DNA of 45,310 nt from Bacteroidales bacterium (lineage in GTDB: Bacteria; Bacteroidota; Bacteroidia; Bacteroidales; UBA932), in contig JAEETO010000008.1 of NCBI GenBank assembly GCA_016290385.1, forward strand, positions 1 through 45,310. Reading direction: 5' to 3'. Shown here piece after piece: positions 1-8,465 of this stretch (positions are counted from its first letter, which is position 1; each line of letters starts with the position of its first letter). The notes beneath the pieces are model-generated. The model had not been told where the DNA came from, searched no databases, and saw only the letters and a list, made by a program, of their open reading frames with translations. A program made the position numbers and the translations under genes.

Positions 1-51
1 AATACTGCCAACAGCAACAGCTTGGTCCTTTCACTCAGATTTCTGGACCTG

Positions 52-405
52 TCAGTCTTCACCTTCTTCCTGGGCAGCTTCGGCCGCGGCGATATCATCG
101 TCCGATGCCGGGAAGCTTCCGCCTTCGCCCTCCTCTCCATCATCTCCATCATCGTTCTTGAAAACTTCCTCTGCATCTTCGTAGTCGTCCACCCTCACCT
201 TGATCTTGACCAGGTAGAGCGCGTCCGGAATCTCCAGGGTAACGGCATAAAAAGAAGTGCCGTCCGGTTTGTCCACTTTGAATATGTCCCCCATATAATC
301 GGCATAGCCGTGGGGATACTTTTCCTTGAAAGCATCCATCAACGCCTCCGACATGTTTTCGTAGCTGATTACAGCACGTTTCTTAGGGATATTTTGTCCT
401 GCCAT
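52..405 (-). CDS. Small acidic conserved hypothetical protein
   Basis: This 117-residue protein has a lysine-containing N-terminal half that looks globular (residues 1-75, mixed beta strands such as FYAVTLEIP and YLVKIKVRVDD). Its C-terminal tail (about residues 76-117) is almost entirely Asp, Glu, Gly and Ala. I recognise no enzyme motif, signal peptide or membrane segment. It resembles short hypothetical proteins of Bacteroidota with an acidic tail, but I cannot name a family. It lies 59 nt downstream of ygiQ on the same strand and has its own promoter-like sequence in that gap, so it could be transcribed alone or as the last gene of the rpoD-to-ygiQ run. The acidic tail could bind a basic partner, which is only a guess. 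The reading frame is convincing because it has an ATG start, a plausible composition and ends before the window edge. Confidence 0.7.
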   Translation of the reverse strand: MAGQNIPKKRAVISYENMSEALMDAFKEKYPHGYADYMGDIFKVDKPDGTSFYAVTLEIPDALYLVKIKVRVDDYEDAEEVFKNDDGDDGEEGEGGSFPASDDDIAAAEAAQEEGED

Positions 406-427
406 AGTTCGTATTTGTTTGATGGTG

Positions 428-459
428 CAAGTATAGATGTTTTTTTCACCAACCGCAAA
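428..459 (-). promoter_or_regulatory. Possible Bacteroidota-type promoter for the small acidic protein gene
   Basis: Read on the minus strand, positions 435-428 give TATACTTG, one mismatch from the Bacteroidota -7 consensus TAnnTTTG. Positions 459-456 give TTTG, matching the -33 element, with a 20-nt spacer. The start codon follows at 405, giving a leader of roughly 15-20 nt. The -7 mismatch keeps this tentative. Confidence 0.4.
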
Positions 460-464
460 AAAAA

Positions 465-1991
465 TTAGCGTTTCTTGAAGAAAAATGATTTCTGCCGCTG
501 TTTTTTTGCGATGTCACGTTCCACGAAGACTTTTTTGCCGGTACGGGGGTCACGCCCGGTTGCGAACATTTCGGTCGAAATGGTCATAGGAGTGGGCGTA
601 AAATCCTGTACCTGCTCGGTGCGCACGCCACGCAGGGCCGGGTGTTTCGAGAGGGCTTCCATGTCCTGCATCGTACAGCCGGGGTGGGCAGAGATAAAAT
701 AGGGAATGATCTCGTACTTGAGCCCTTTTTCGCGGATCAGGCGCTGGAATTCCTTCTCCAGCCGGACAAACAGTCTGAAGGAGGGCTTGCCCATGGCGTC
801 GAGGACTTTGTCCTCCGTATGCTCAGGAGCCACCTTCAGCCGGCCGCTGGTGTGCTTCGTCACCAGTTCCTCGAAATAGCGGCGGCAAGTTGCATCGAGG
901 AAGCCGTTTTCGTCAAGGAAGAGGTCGTAGCGGATGCCGCTGCCGATGAACACATGCTTGACCCCGGGCACCTTGAGCACTTTCTCATAGAGTTGCAGCA
1001 GGGGCGTGTGGTCGTAGTTGAGGTTCCTGCAGCGATTCGGATAAAGGCACGAAATCCGCTTGCACTTGGCGCAGAGGTCCCTGTCCCGTCCGCCCATGCG
1101 ATACATGTTGGCGGTCGGAGCACCCAGGTCGGAAATGGTGCCTTTCCATTCGGGATGACGGGTGAGGGCCTCCACCTCCCGAAGGATCGAGGCTTCGCTG
1201 CGCGACTGGATCTGCCTGCCTTGATGCGCGGTGATAGCGCAGAAGTTACAGCCGCCGAAGCAGCCCCGGTGCGTGGTGATCGAGAACTTGATCATGTCGT
1301 AGGCGGGGATGCGCTTGCCCTTGTAGCGGGGATGCGGCAGCCGGGTGAACGGCAGATCGTAGATCCAGTCCATCTCTTCCGTGGTCAGGACGGGGCCAAA
1401 CAGGATGCGGGGCAATTGGGCAAGGGTGCCGTTTTCGCAGGCTTCAGCCACCTGGACCATGGTCTTCTCGCCCATGCCGGCCACGAGCAGGTCGGCGCCG
1501 CTCTCTTCGAGGATCGGCGGCTTCATGCAGTTGTCCCAATAGTCGTAGTGGCGTTCGCGCCGCAGCGAGGCTTCGACGCCGCCGATGACAACGGGAACGT
1601 CGGGCCAGAGCTGTTTCAAGATCTTTGTATAGACGATGGTCGCACGGTCGGGGCGGGCGCCGGCACGGCCTTCCGGCGTATAGGCGTCGTCACTGCGCAG
1701 GCGCTTGGCGGCGGTATAATGGTTGACCATGGAATCCATGGCGCCGGCGCCCACGCCGAAGAACAGCCGCGGCCGGCCGAGCTTGCGGAAGTCACGCAGG
1801 TCATCACGCCAGTTGGGCTGCGGCACGACGGCCACCTTGTAGCCTTTAGCCTCCAGCACGCGCGCAATGACCGCCACGCCGAACGAAGGATGGTCGACGT
1901 AGGCGTCGCCCATGAAAAGGATCACGTCGGCCTGCTCCCAGCCCAGCGCGTCCATCTCCTTCTTCGATGTCGGCAGGAAAAGACTCGTCAT
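465..1991 (-). CDS. ygiQ: YgiQ family radical SAM protein
   Basis: This 508-residue protein is a radical SAM enzyme of the YgiQ type, whose substrate is not established. The radical SAM cluster motif is GCFGGCNFCAITAHQGR (CxxxCxxC form), which ligates the 4Fe-4S cluster that cleaves S-adenosylmethionine. Upstream is the N-terminal domain typical of the family (MTSLFLPTSKKEMDALGW, then GVEASLRR and HYDYWDN). Downstream is a second cysteine-containing stretch, CAKCKRISCLYPNRC, that may hold another metal site. It is shorter than the enterobacterial homologue (over 700 residues), mainly at the C terminus, where it ends in a basic FFFKKR tail. The core looks intact. Its start codon overlaps the argS stop by 1 nt, so the two genes are translationally linked. 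Confidence 0.92.
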   Translation of the reverse strand: MTSLFLPTSKKEMDALGWEQADVILFMGDAYVDHPSFGVAVIARVLEAKGYKVAVVPQPNWRDDLRDFRKLGRPRLFFGVGAGAMDSMVNHYTAAKRLRSDDAYTPEGRAGARPDRATIVYTKILKQLWPDVPVVIGGVEASLRRERHYDYWDNCMKPPILEESGADLLVAGMGEKTMVQVAEACENGTLAQLPRILFGPVLTTEEMDWIYDLPFTRLPHPRYKGKRIPAYDMIKFSITTHRGCFGGCNFCAITAHQGRQIQSRSEASILREVEALTRHPEWKGTISDLGAPTANMYRMGGRDRDLCAKCKRISCLYPNRCRNLNYDHTPLLQLYEKVLKVPGVKHVFIGSGIRYDLFLDENGFLDATCRRYFEELVTKHTSGRLKVAPEHTEDKVLDAMGKPSFRLFVRLEKEFQRLIREKGLKYEIIPYFISAHPGCTMQDMEALSKHPALRGVRTEQVQDFTPTPMTISTEMFATGRDPRTGKKVFVERDIAKKQRQKSFFFKKR

Positions 1992-3772
1992 TACATCCGT
2001 TCGGGGAGGTCGATGCCGAGGATGTTCATCGCGTGGCGGAGGGTGCGGGCGATGGTGGCGATCAGGCAGAGGCGCTGGTCGCGGACGGCCACATCTTCTT
2101 CACGCAGGATCTGCGTGTCGTGGTAGTACTGGTTGAATTCCTTGGCCAGGTCGTAGGCATAGTTCGCGATCAGGGCCGGCGAATGCGCGAGACCGGCTTC
2201 CCGGATCTTGTCAGGATAGGCACTGAGTATCTGCACGATAGCCTCTTCCTTCGGCAACAGCGTCGCACCTGTGACGGCGGGCCGGTAACCAGCTTCAGCC
2301 GCCTTGCGCAGGATCGAGCAGATACGGGCGTGCGTATACTGGATGAACGGACCCGTGTTGCCGTTGAAATCGATGGATTCCTTCGGGTCGAAAAGCATGG
2401 TCTTGCGCGGGTCCACCTTGAGGATGAAATACTTGAGGGCGCCGAGCGAGAGCATCTTGAAGAGCTCGTCCTGCTCCTGCTCCGACATGCCTTCGAGCTT
2501 GCCCAGCTCCAGCGAAGTCTCCTTCGCCGTGGCATACATGCGGTCGAGCAGGTCGTCGGCATCCACCACCGTGCCTTCGCGCGATTTCATCTTGCCCTCC
2601 GGCAGTTCCACCATGCCGTAGGACATGTGGTAGATGGTCTCCGCCCAGTCGAATCCCAGTTTACCCAGAATCAGCTTGAGTACCTGGAAGTGGTAGTTCT
2701 GCTCGTTGCCCACCACATAGATCATCTCGTCGAAGTTGTATTCGTCGTGCCGCTGCTTGGCCGTGCCCAGATCCTGGGTCATATAGACCGAAGTGCCGTC
2801 CTTGCGCAGCAGCAGTTTCTCGTCTAGGCCGTCGGCTGTCAGATCGCACCATACGCTGCCGTCGGGGCGGCGGTAAAGCACGCCCTTCTTCAGGCCTTCC
2901 TCCACGAGCGCCTTCCCATCCTTGTACGTCTGGGATTCATAGTAGATGCGGTCGAACGAAATGCCGAGCCGCTTGTAGGTCTCGTCAAAACCGGCATAGA
3001 CCCAGCCGTTCATCTTCGCCCAGAGCGACCGGACTTCCGGATCGCCCTTCTCCCACTTGACCAGCATCTCCTGGGCTTCCTGCAGGATCGGAGCCTTTTT
3101 CTCCGCTTCCTCGGGATCCATTCCGCCTGCCACAAGTTCTGCCACTTCCGCCTTCAAAAGGTCGTTGAACTTCACATAATAGTCGCCCACCAGATGGTCG
3201 CCTTTCTTGCCGGAAGACTCCGGGGTCTCGCCGTTGCCGCATTTGAGCCAGGCCAGCATCGACTTGCAGATATGGATGCCGCGGTCATTGACCAGATTGA
3301 CTTTCAGCACTTTGTGCCCACATGCACTCAGCAGCTGGCTCACCGACCAGCCCAGCAGGTTGTTGCGGATGTGGCCGAGGTGCAGCGGCTTGTTGGTATT
3401 CGGGCTGGAAAATTCCACCATCACGGTCCGGCCGGTGGCGGGCAGCTGCCCGAAATCGGGTTGTGCGGCAATCTCGGCGAGCGTCTGCGACCAGTAGTTG
3501 CCGGCCAGCTTGAGGTTGAGGAAGCCCTTCACCACGTTGAATCCGGACACATGCGGATCGTTTTCCTGCAGCCAGGCTCCGATTTCACTTGCAGTGGCTT
3601 CCGGAGCCTTGTGGCTGGTCTTGAGCAAAGGAAAGACGACGAGGGTCACGTCGCCTTCGAACTCCTTGCGGGTGGGCTGCACCTGGATCAGGCCGGGGGC
3701 CGGTTCCACACCATAGAGGGCGGCCACGGCTTTCGCTGCCGCGGCGGATATATAATCGAGCGGATTCATCAT
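1991..3772 (-). CDS. argS: Arginyl-tRNA synthetase
   Basis: The 593-residue product charges tRNA-Arg with arginine in the cytosol, a class I aminoacyl-tRNA synthetase. The HIGH signature appears as HLGHIRNN in the N-terminal third, preceded by VEFSSPNTNKPLHLGH, which is diagnostic for ArgS. The KMSKS-like loop reads KMKSREGTVV. The C-terminal anticodon-binding (DALR) helical domain begins near QYTHARICSILRKA and ends LRHAMNILGIDLPERM. The N-terminal Arg-tRNA-synthetase domain (IQVQPTRKEFEGDVTLVVFP) is present, so the protein is full length. It starts 7 nt after the symporter gene stops, and its stop overlaps the ygiQ start, placing it inside the rpoD operon. Nothing is unusual about the protein. 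Confidence 0.97.
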   Translation of the reverse strand: MMNPLDYISAAAAKAVAALYGVEPAPGLIQVQPTRKEFEGDVTLVVFPLLKTSHKAPEATASEIGAWLQENDPHVSGFNVVKGFLNLKLAGNYWSQTLAEIAAQPDFGQLPATGRTVMVEFSSPNTNKPLHLGHIRNNLLGWSVSQLLSACGHKVLKVNLVNDRGIHICKSMLAWLKCGNGETPESSGKKGDHLVGDYYVKFNDLLKAEVAELVAGGMDPEEAEKKAPILQEAQEMLVKWEKGDPEVRSLWAKMNGWVYAGFDETYKRLGISFDRIYYESQTYKDGKALVEEGLKKGVLYRRPDGSVWCDLTADGLDEKLLLRKDGTSVYMTQDLGTAKQRHDEYNFDEMIYVVGNEQNYHFQVLKLILGKLGFDWAETIYHMSYGMVELPEGKMKSREGTVVDADDLLDRMYATAKETSLELGKLEGMSEQEQDELFKMLSLGALKYFILKVDPRKTMLFDPKESIDFNGNTGPFIQYTHARICSILRKAAEAGYRPAVTGATLLPKEEAIVQILSAYPDKIREAGLAHSPALIANYAYDLAKEFNQYYHDTQILREEDVAVRDQRLCLIATIARTLRHAMNILGIDLPERM

Positions 3773-3779
3773 GATCGGA

Positions 3780-5177
3780 TCAACGTTGTTTTTTGTGCCG
3801 GGCGAAGTAGCGGTCCATCTCCTTGCGGGCCTTGGGGGCCAGGCAGAAGAGCGTGAACATCGTAGGGAATGCCATCAAGGCATAGGCGGCATCGATCAGG
3901 CTGACGGCCACCCTGAGGGGGATGACGGCCGCCACCACCAGCATCGCCAGGAAAAAGTAGTTATAGTATTTTGCGTATCGGGCCCCGAAAAGGAATCCGG
4001 TACATTTTTGTCCATAGTATGAATACGAGAACATCGTGCTGAATGCGAAGAGGATCACCATCACGAAAAGCAGGTAGCCGCCCACTCTGGGAATGGCTGC
4101 TCCGAAGGCCAGCAAGGCGTAGCGGAGGCCTTCCATCGAGTTCAAGCCTGAACCGGAAGGGATGATGGACGGGTCGATGGCGGATCCGATGAGGATGGCC
4201 AGCGCGGTCAGCGTGCAGACCAGGCCCGAGTCGATCGAGGGGCCGATCATCGCCACCAGGCCTTCACGGACCGGCTCGTTGTTCTTCGAGGCGCCGTGCA
4301 TCATGGAGGCGGTACCCACACCGGCTTCGTTGACCAGTGCCGCACGCCGCACGCCCGTCAGGGCGATCATGATGATGGAGCCGATGCCGCCGCCCAGTGC
4401 ACCGCGCGGGGTGAATGCCCCGGTGAAAATGTCGCGGAAAACCCCGGGCACCAGCCCGATATGGCGGATCAGGATGAAGATGACGAGCAGGAAATACAGC
4501 GCGACCATCGTAGGTACCAGTTTGGTGGCGATCTTGGAGATGCGTTGGATGCCGCCGATCACGACGAACGAGACGATGATCATGATGACCAGGCCGATGA
4601 TCAGGCGAAGCGTCGCCGTGTTCTGCTCAGGCGCGAAGAAAAGGGTCGTGACCGACTCCGTAAGCTGGTTGGCCTGCATCACGCAGAGCGTGCCGATCAG
4701 GCCGAAGATGGAGAAGAAGACCGCCAGCGGCTTCCAGTTCTTGCCGAGCCCTTCGACGATCATGTACATCGGGCCGCCCTGGGTCTCGCCGGCATCGTCC
4801 TTGCCCTTGTACATCACGGCCAGGGTCCCTTCAAAGAATTTCGTGGCCATGCCCACGATGGCACTGACCCACATCCAGAAGATGGCGCCGGGACCGCCGA
4901 TCGAGAGGGCCACCGCCACGCCGGCGATGTTGCCCATGCCGACTGTCGCGGCGATAGCGCTGGTCAGGGCTTCAAACGAGGAGATCTGTCCGGCGGCACC
5001 GTCGTCCTTGACACGAAGCGCCCCGATGGCGCGACCGTAGTAGCGCAGCGGAGCGAATTTCGAATAGACGAGGAAAAAGAGTCCCCCGCCGATGAGCAGG
5101 AAGAAAAGCGGATAGCCGCAGATAAAATCGCTGAATGCGGCGATGCCGTGTCCGATGGAATCCCAGAAACCGCCCAT
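3780..5177 (-). CDS. Sodium:alanine/glycine symporter (AGCS family)
   Basis: This 465-residue inner-membrane protein belongs to the alanine or glycine:cation symporter family and should import small neutral amino acids with Na+. The family signature is clear at about residues 78-105 (GMGNIAGVAVALSIGGPGAI), followed by TQGGPMYMI and a second conserved stretch ALTGVRRAALVNEAGVGTASM. Around ten to eleven hydrophobic segments are visible. The C terminus is basic (KEMDRYFARHKKQR) and probably cytoplasmic. The gene starts 12 nt after rpoD stops and precedes argS by 7 nt, so it is co-transcribed with both. The exact substrate (alanine or glycine) cannot be read from the sequence. Use of Na+ would fit the Na+-NQR encoded at the right end of the window. 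Confidence 0.93.
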   Translation of the reverse strand: MGGFWDSIGHGIAAFSDFICGYPLFFLLIGGGLFFLVYSKFAPLRYYGRAIGALRVKDDGAAGQISSFEALTSAIAATVGMGNIAGVAVALSIGGPGAIFWMWVSAIVGMATKFFEGTLAVMYKGKDDAGETQGGPMYMIVEGLGKNWKPLAVFFSIFGLIGTLCVMQANQLTESVTTLFFAPEQNTATLRLIIGLVIMIIVSFVVIGGIQRISKIATKLVPTMVALYFLLVIFILIRHIGLVPGVFRDIFTGAFTPRGALGGGIGSIIMIALTGVRRAALVNEAGVGTASMMHGASKNNEPVREGLVAMIGPSIDSGLVCTLTALAILIGSAIDPSIIPSGSGLNSMEGLRYALLAFGAAIPRVGGYLLFVMVILFAFSTMFSYSYYGQKCTGFLFGARYAKYYNYFFLAMLVVAAVIPLRVAVSLIDAAYALMAFPTMFTLFCLAPKARKEMDRYFARHKKQR

Positions 5178-5189
5178 GGCCGCGAACGA

Positions 5190-6050
5190 TTAGCCCAGGT
5201 ATCCCTTGAGCAGTTTGCTGCGGGCGCTGTGGCGCAGGCGACGGATGGCTTTCTCCTTGATCTGGCGCACACGTTCGCGGGTCAGGCCGAATTTCTCGCC
5301 GATCTCCTCGAGGGTCATCTCCTGGCAACCGATGCCGAAGAAATATTTGACGATGTCGCGCTCGCGCTCGGTGAGCGTGGAGAGGGCGCGTTCGATCTCG
5401 GTGTTGAGGCTTTCGTTGACGAGGCCCTTGTCGGCGTTGGGAGAGTCGTTGTTGACCAGCACGTCGAGCAGGCTGTTGTCTTCGCCGTCCACGAACGGTG
5501 CGTCGACGGAGACGTGACGGCCGGAGACGCGGAGGGTGTCGGCGATTTTCTCGCGCGGAATCTCGAGCATGTCGGCCAGTTCGTCGGGCGAAGGCTGGCG
5601 TTCATACTGCTGTTCGAACTGCGAGAGGGCCTTGTTGATCTTGTTGAGGGAGCCCACCTGGTTGAGGGGCAGGCGCACGATACGGCTTTGCTCGGCGAGT
5701 GCCTGGAGGATCGACTGGCGGATCCACCACACGGCGTAGGAGATGAACTTGAAGCCGCGGGTCTCGTCGAATTTCTCGGCGGCCTTGATCAGGCCGAGGT
5801 TGCCTTCATTAATGAGGTCGGGCAGGCTGATGCCCTGGTTCTGGTACTGCTTGGCGACGGACACGACGAAACGGAGGTTGGCGCGGGTGAGTTTGTCCAG
5901 CGCTTCCTGGTCTCCTTTCTTGATACGTTGTGCGAGTTCGACTTCTTCTTCGACGGTGATCAGTTCTTCCCGTCCGATCTCCTGCAGGTATTTGTCAAGC
6001 GATGCACTCTCTCTGTTGGTGATCGACTTGGTAATCTTTAGTTGACGCAT
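5190..6050 (-). CDS. rpoD: Housekeeping sigma-70 factor, short Bacteroidota type
   Basis: The 286-residue primary sigma factor directs RNA polymerase to promoters. Region 1.2 is [20 protein letters not shown]. Region 2 includes [20 protein letters not shown] and the following [11 protein letters not shown]. Region 4 holds the helix-turn-helix [20 protein letters not shown] and ends SKLLKGYLG. Region 1.1 is missing, as usual for the phylum. I chose the ATG at 6050 ([18 protein letters not shown]) because that is the conserved start. A second ATG seven codons upstream at 6071 is in frame but adds atypical residues. In Bacteroidota this factor reads TTTG / TAnnTTTG promoters, and good matches occur elsewhere in this window. 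Downstream, 12 nt away, is the symporter gene. Confidence 0.96.
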   Translation of the reverse strand: MRQLKITKSITNRESASLDKYLQEIGREELITVEEEVELAQRIKKGDQEALDKLTRANLRFVVSVAKQYQNQGISLPDLINEGNLGLIKAAEKFDETRGFKFISYAVWWIRQSILQALAEQSRIVRLPLNQVGSLNKINKALSQFEQQYERQPSPDELADMLEIPREKIADTLRVSGRHVSVDAPFVDGEDNSLLDVLVNNDSPNADKGLVNESLNTEIERALSTLTERERDIVKYFFGIGCQEMTLEEIGEKFGLTRERVRQIKEKAIRRLRHSARSKLLKGYLG

Positions 6051-6060
6051 AGAAAAAAAC

Positions 6061-6086
6061 AAGTGCCGCAAAAATTCGCGACACTT
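6061..6086. other. Imperfect stem-loop in the rpoD leader
   Basis: On the plus strand AAGTG pairs with CACTT, then after a C/A mismatch CGC pairs with GCG, around an 8-nt loop. It lies 11 nt upstream of the rpoD start codon and could affect its translation. The stem is short and may be chance. Confidence 0.25.
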
Positions 6087-6097
6087 ACTTATACGAA

Positions 6098-6120
6098 TAT
6101 TGAAAATTAATGTTTCAATA
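6098..6120. other. 8-bp inverted repeat directly after htrA
   Basis: TATTGAAA at 6098-6105 is perfectly complemented by TTTCAATA at 6113-6120 with a 7-nt loop. It begins 4 nt beyond the htrA stop codon, on the rpoD side. It is AT-rich with no T-tract, so at best a weak terminator, or an operator-like site for rpoD. I found no clear -7/-33 pair for rpoD in this 73-nt gap. Confidence 0.3.
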
Positions 6121-6123
6121 ATT

Positions 6124-7257
6124 TTACAACGTGACGATGATCTCGAGCTGTTTACCTTCGCGGAGGACGGTGACGACGGCTTTTTCGCCGGGACGGAGCT
6201 TGCTGATCTGCTCCTGAAGGCCGGCGCTGTTGTGGACGGGATTCAGGTTGATCTCCTTGATGACATCGCCCTGGATGATGCCGGCGTTGAAGGCCGGGCC
6301 GTCTTTCTGGACGGTGGTCACATACACGCCGTCGATGTCCACCAGATTGGCCTGGGCAGCGATCTGCGCATTCACGTCGGCAATGCCCACGCCCAGCATC
6401 GCGCGCTGGACGGCACCGAACTCGATGAAATCGTCCGCCACCTTGCTGACGATATTGACTGGAACGGCGAACGAATAGCCCGCATACGAACCGGTCAGGG
6501 AGATGATCGAGGTGTTGATGCCCACCAGTTCACCGGCAGCATTGACCAGAGCACCGCCACTATTACCCGGGTTGACGGCCGCGTCGGTCTGGATGAACGA
6601 CTCCACGCGGTACTGGCCGTCGTAGTTCGGCATCGAGCGCCCCTTGGCGCTCACGATGCCCGCCGTGATGGTGGAACGCAGGTCATAGGGCGAGCCGATG
6701 GCCAGCACCCATTCACCCAGCCGAAGGTCGTCGGAATTGCCAAGCGGAACGACCGGAAGGTCTTCCGCCTCGATCTTGATCAGGGCGATGTCGGTGGCCG
6801 GATCGGTACCCACCAGCCTGGCTTTGTATACCTGATTGTTTTCCAAGGTCACTTCGATGACGTCGGCGTCGGCGATCACATGGTTGTTGGTCACGATGTA
6901 ACCGTCGGGACGGATAATCACGCCCGAGCCCAGGCCCACCTGGTCGCGCGGCGTCTGCGCGAAGCCGAAGAGCAGGTCGAAAATGGAATTGGGCTGCTGA
7001 TAGCGCGCCTTCTGCGTCACCTTGACATAGACGACGGCCGGCAGAGCCGACTCGGCGGCGTCGGACAGATTGGCCACCTCCCGGACTTCGATACGCCGTG
7101 AAGGAGCTGACTTTTTGTCAGTCGGGACGATGGCCGCGACTTCGTCGGAAGTGGCGGCGGCGGGGAGCCTGCGATTGACGGTCCAAGTCGCCGTCATGTA
7201 GCCGATAAGCCCTGAAATAATGACGATTAGAATCAGGTAGAGAAGTTTTTTACCCAT
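6124..7257 (-). CDS. HtrA/DegP-type serine protease with one PDZ domain
   Basis: This is a 377-residue trypsin-like protease of the periplasmic quality-control (HtrA/Deg) family. Residues 5-24 form a membrane anchor or uncleaved signal ([20 protein letters not shown]). The catalytic triad is visible as His126 (VTNNHVI), Asp156 (ATDIALI) and Ser233 (NPGNSGGAL). A single C-terminal PDZ domain (about residues 290-377) starts near [21 protein letters not shown], giving the DegS-like one-PDZ layout rather than the two-PDZ DegP layout. The frame stays open 168 codons upstream, but that extension is antisense to dnaN, so I chose the ATG at 7257. The gene is divergent from dnaN with only 70 nt between the two start codons. 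No perfect promoter was found for it. CATATTTG, read on the minus strand at 7330-7323, is one mismatch from the -7 box. Confidence 0.93.
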   Translation of the reverse strand: MGKKLLYLILIVIISGLIGYMTATWTVNRRLPAAATSDEVAAIVPTDKKSAPSRRIEVREVANLSDAAESALPAVVYVKVTQKARYQQPNSIFDLLFGFAQTPRDQVGLGSGVIIRPDGYIVTNNHVIADADVIEVTLENNQVYKARLVGTDPATDIALIKIEAEDLPVVPLGNSDDLRLGEWVLAIGSPYDLRSTITAGIVSAKGRSMPNYDGQYRVESFIQTDAAVNPGNSGGALVNAAGELVGINTSIISLTGSYAGYSFAVPVNIVSKVADDFIEFGAVQRAMLGVGIADVNAQIAAQANLVDIDGVYVTTVQKDGPAFNAGIIQGDVIKEINLNPVHNSAGLQEQISKLRPGEKAVVTVLREGKQLEIIVTL

Positions 7258-7274
7258 AATACTGTATTTTATAT

Positions 7275-7282
7275 TATATTTG
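7275..7282 (+). promoter_or_regulatory. Probable -7 promoter element of dnaN
   Basis: TATATTTG matches the Bacteroidota -7 consensus TAnnTTTG exactly and lies 45 nt upstream of the dnaN ATG. The -33 element is poor: only a T-run at 7245-7251 is near the right distance. Transcription would begin near 7290. Confidence 0.5.
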
Positions 7283-7309
7283 TATTTCAAACCCAAGGTA
7301 TTTGAAATA
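7283..7309. repeat. Perfect 9-bp inverted repeat over the dnaN transcription start
   Basis: TATTTCAAA at 7283-7291 is perfectly complementary to TTTGAAATA at 7301-7309, with a 9-nt spacer. The left arm abuts the -7 box and the predicted start site falls inside the repeat. This arrangement fits an operator for a dimeric repressor. If transcription starts further upstream, it could be a leader hairpin instead. No regulator gene is adjacent. Confidence 0.5.
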
Positions 7310-7327
7310 ATAAAAATTATACCAAAT

Positions 7328-8455
7328 ATGAAATTCGCAGTATCCAGTTCCGAACTTCTCAGCGGACTGATGTCCGTCTCCAAAGTCATCGTCCCCAAGC
7401 CCACCAACTCCATCCTCGAGAACTTCCTCTTCCAGCTCGAAGGAAACACCCTGACCGTTACGGCTTCCGACGGTGAGACCACGCTCAAGACCACGATCAG
7501 CATCGCACAGGTGTCGCAGGAAGGCGCCACCGCCGTTCCTGCGAAACTGCTGACAGATTCCCTCAAGGAGTTCCCCGACCAGCCCCTGGCATTCAGCGTG
7601 GATGAAGGCAGCTCCGTGATGGACATCGTCTGGGCCAGCGGTGCATCCAAGATTCCCTGCTTCGATGCTGCGGACTTTCCCGAACTCCCGAAGATCGGCG
7701 AGATCTCCGAAAGCGTGATCATCCCCTCCTCCACCCTGCTCGACGGCATCAACAACACCATCTACGCCACTGCCGAGGAGGAACTCCGTCCGGTCATGAA
7801 CGGTATTTTCTTCGACATCGATCCGGAAACGACCACCCTGGTCGCTTCCGACGCCCACAAGCTCATCTGCTACAGCTTTACCGACGCCCAGGTGTCGCAG
7901 AAGTCCAGTTTCATCCTCCACAAGAAACCGGCCTCCATCCTCAAGAGCATCCTGGCCAAGGTGGACGAAGACATCACCATCCGCTACGACAACAAGAACG
8001 CCTACTTCAGCTTCGGAACCAGCATCCTGGTCTGCCGCCTGATCGAAGGCAACTATCCGGCCTACCGGAGCGTGATCCCGAAGAACAACGACAACCACCT
8101 GGTGATCGGCCGCACCGACCTGCTCGGCGTGGTCAAGCGCATCGCCGTGTGCTCCAACCAGATCTCCAACCAGATCCGCCTGAAACTCTCGCAGAACGAA
8201 GTGCTCATCTCCGCACAGGACCTCGGCTTCTCGATGTCCGCCCATGAGACCCTCCCCTGCCAGTACGACGGCCAGGAGATGGAAATCGGCTTCAAGGCCC
8301 CGTTCCTGCTCGAGATTCTCAGCAATCTCCCCTATCAGCACATCTGCATGCAGCTCGCCGACCCGGCCCGCGCCGCCCTCATCGTCCCTGCCGACGAATC
8401 CGCAGGCGGACAGGATATCCGCGCCCTGCTGATGCCCGTGATGATCAACGCTTAA
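7328..8455 (+). CDS. dnaN: DNA polymerase III beta subunit (sliding clamp)
   Basis: The 375-residue clamp encircles DNA and tethers the replicative polymerase. It starts MKFAVSSSELLSGLMSVSKV, the usual beginning for Bacteroidota clamps. The three-fold clamp architecture is supported by typical segments: KPTNSILENFLFQLEGN in domain 1, ELRPVMNGIFFDI opening domain 2, and the C-terminal IRALLMPVMINA. The reading frame extends 16 codons upstream to 7280, but the ATG at 7328 gives the conserved N terminus and leaves room for the promoter. Its stop is 10 nt before the exonuclease gene. The protein is full length with no oddity. The inverted repeat in its leader suggests separate control of the gene. 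Confidence 0.97.
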   Translation: MKFAVSSSELLSGLMSVSKVIVPKPTNSILENFLFQLEGNTLTVTASDGETTLKTTISIAQVSQEGATAVPAKLLTDSLKEFPDQPLAFSVDEGSSVMDIVWASGASKIPCFDAADFPELPKIGEISESVIIPSSTLLDGINNTIYATAEEELRPVMNGIFFDIDPETTTLVASDAHKLICYSFTDAQVSQKSSFILHKKPASILKSILAKVDEDITIRYDNKNAYFSFGTSILVCRLIEGNYPAYRSVIPKNNDNHLVIGRTDLLGVVKRIAVCSNQISNQIRLKLSQNEVLISAQDLGFSMSAHETLPCQYDGQEMEIGFKAPFLLEILSNLPYQHICMQLADPARAALIVPADESAGGQDIRALLMPVMINA

Positions 8456-8465
8456 GCGCACGCCC

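Noticed and set aside
642-2126. 494-codon plus-strand open frame
   Set aside because: It is antisense to ygiQ and the argS 3' end, with no family motif. GC-rich genes give long open frames on the opposite strand.
4296-6041. 581-codon plus-strand frame rich in Asp, Glu and His
   Set aside because: It covers the symporter and rpoD on the other strand. Its odd composition is the mirror of those coding sequences.
7258-7761. 168-residue N-terminal extension of the HtrA-like protease
   Set aside because: The extension lies wholly opposite the dnaN promoter and coding region. The membrane anchor starts right at the ATG at 7257.
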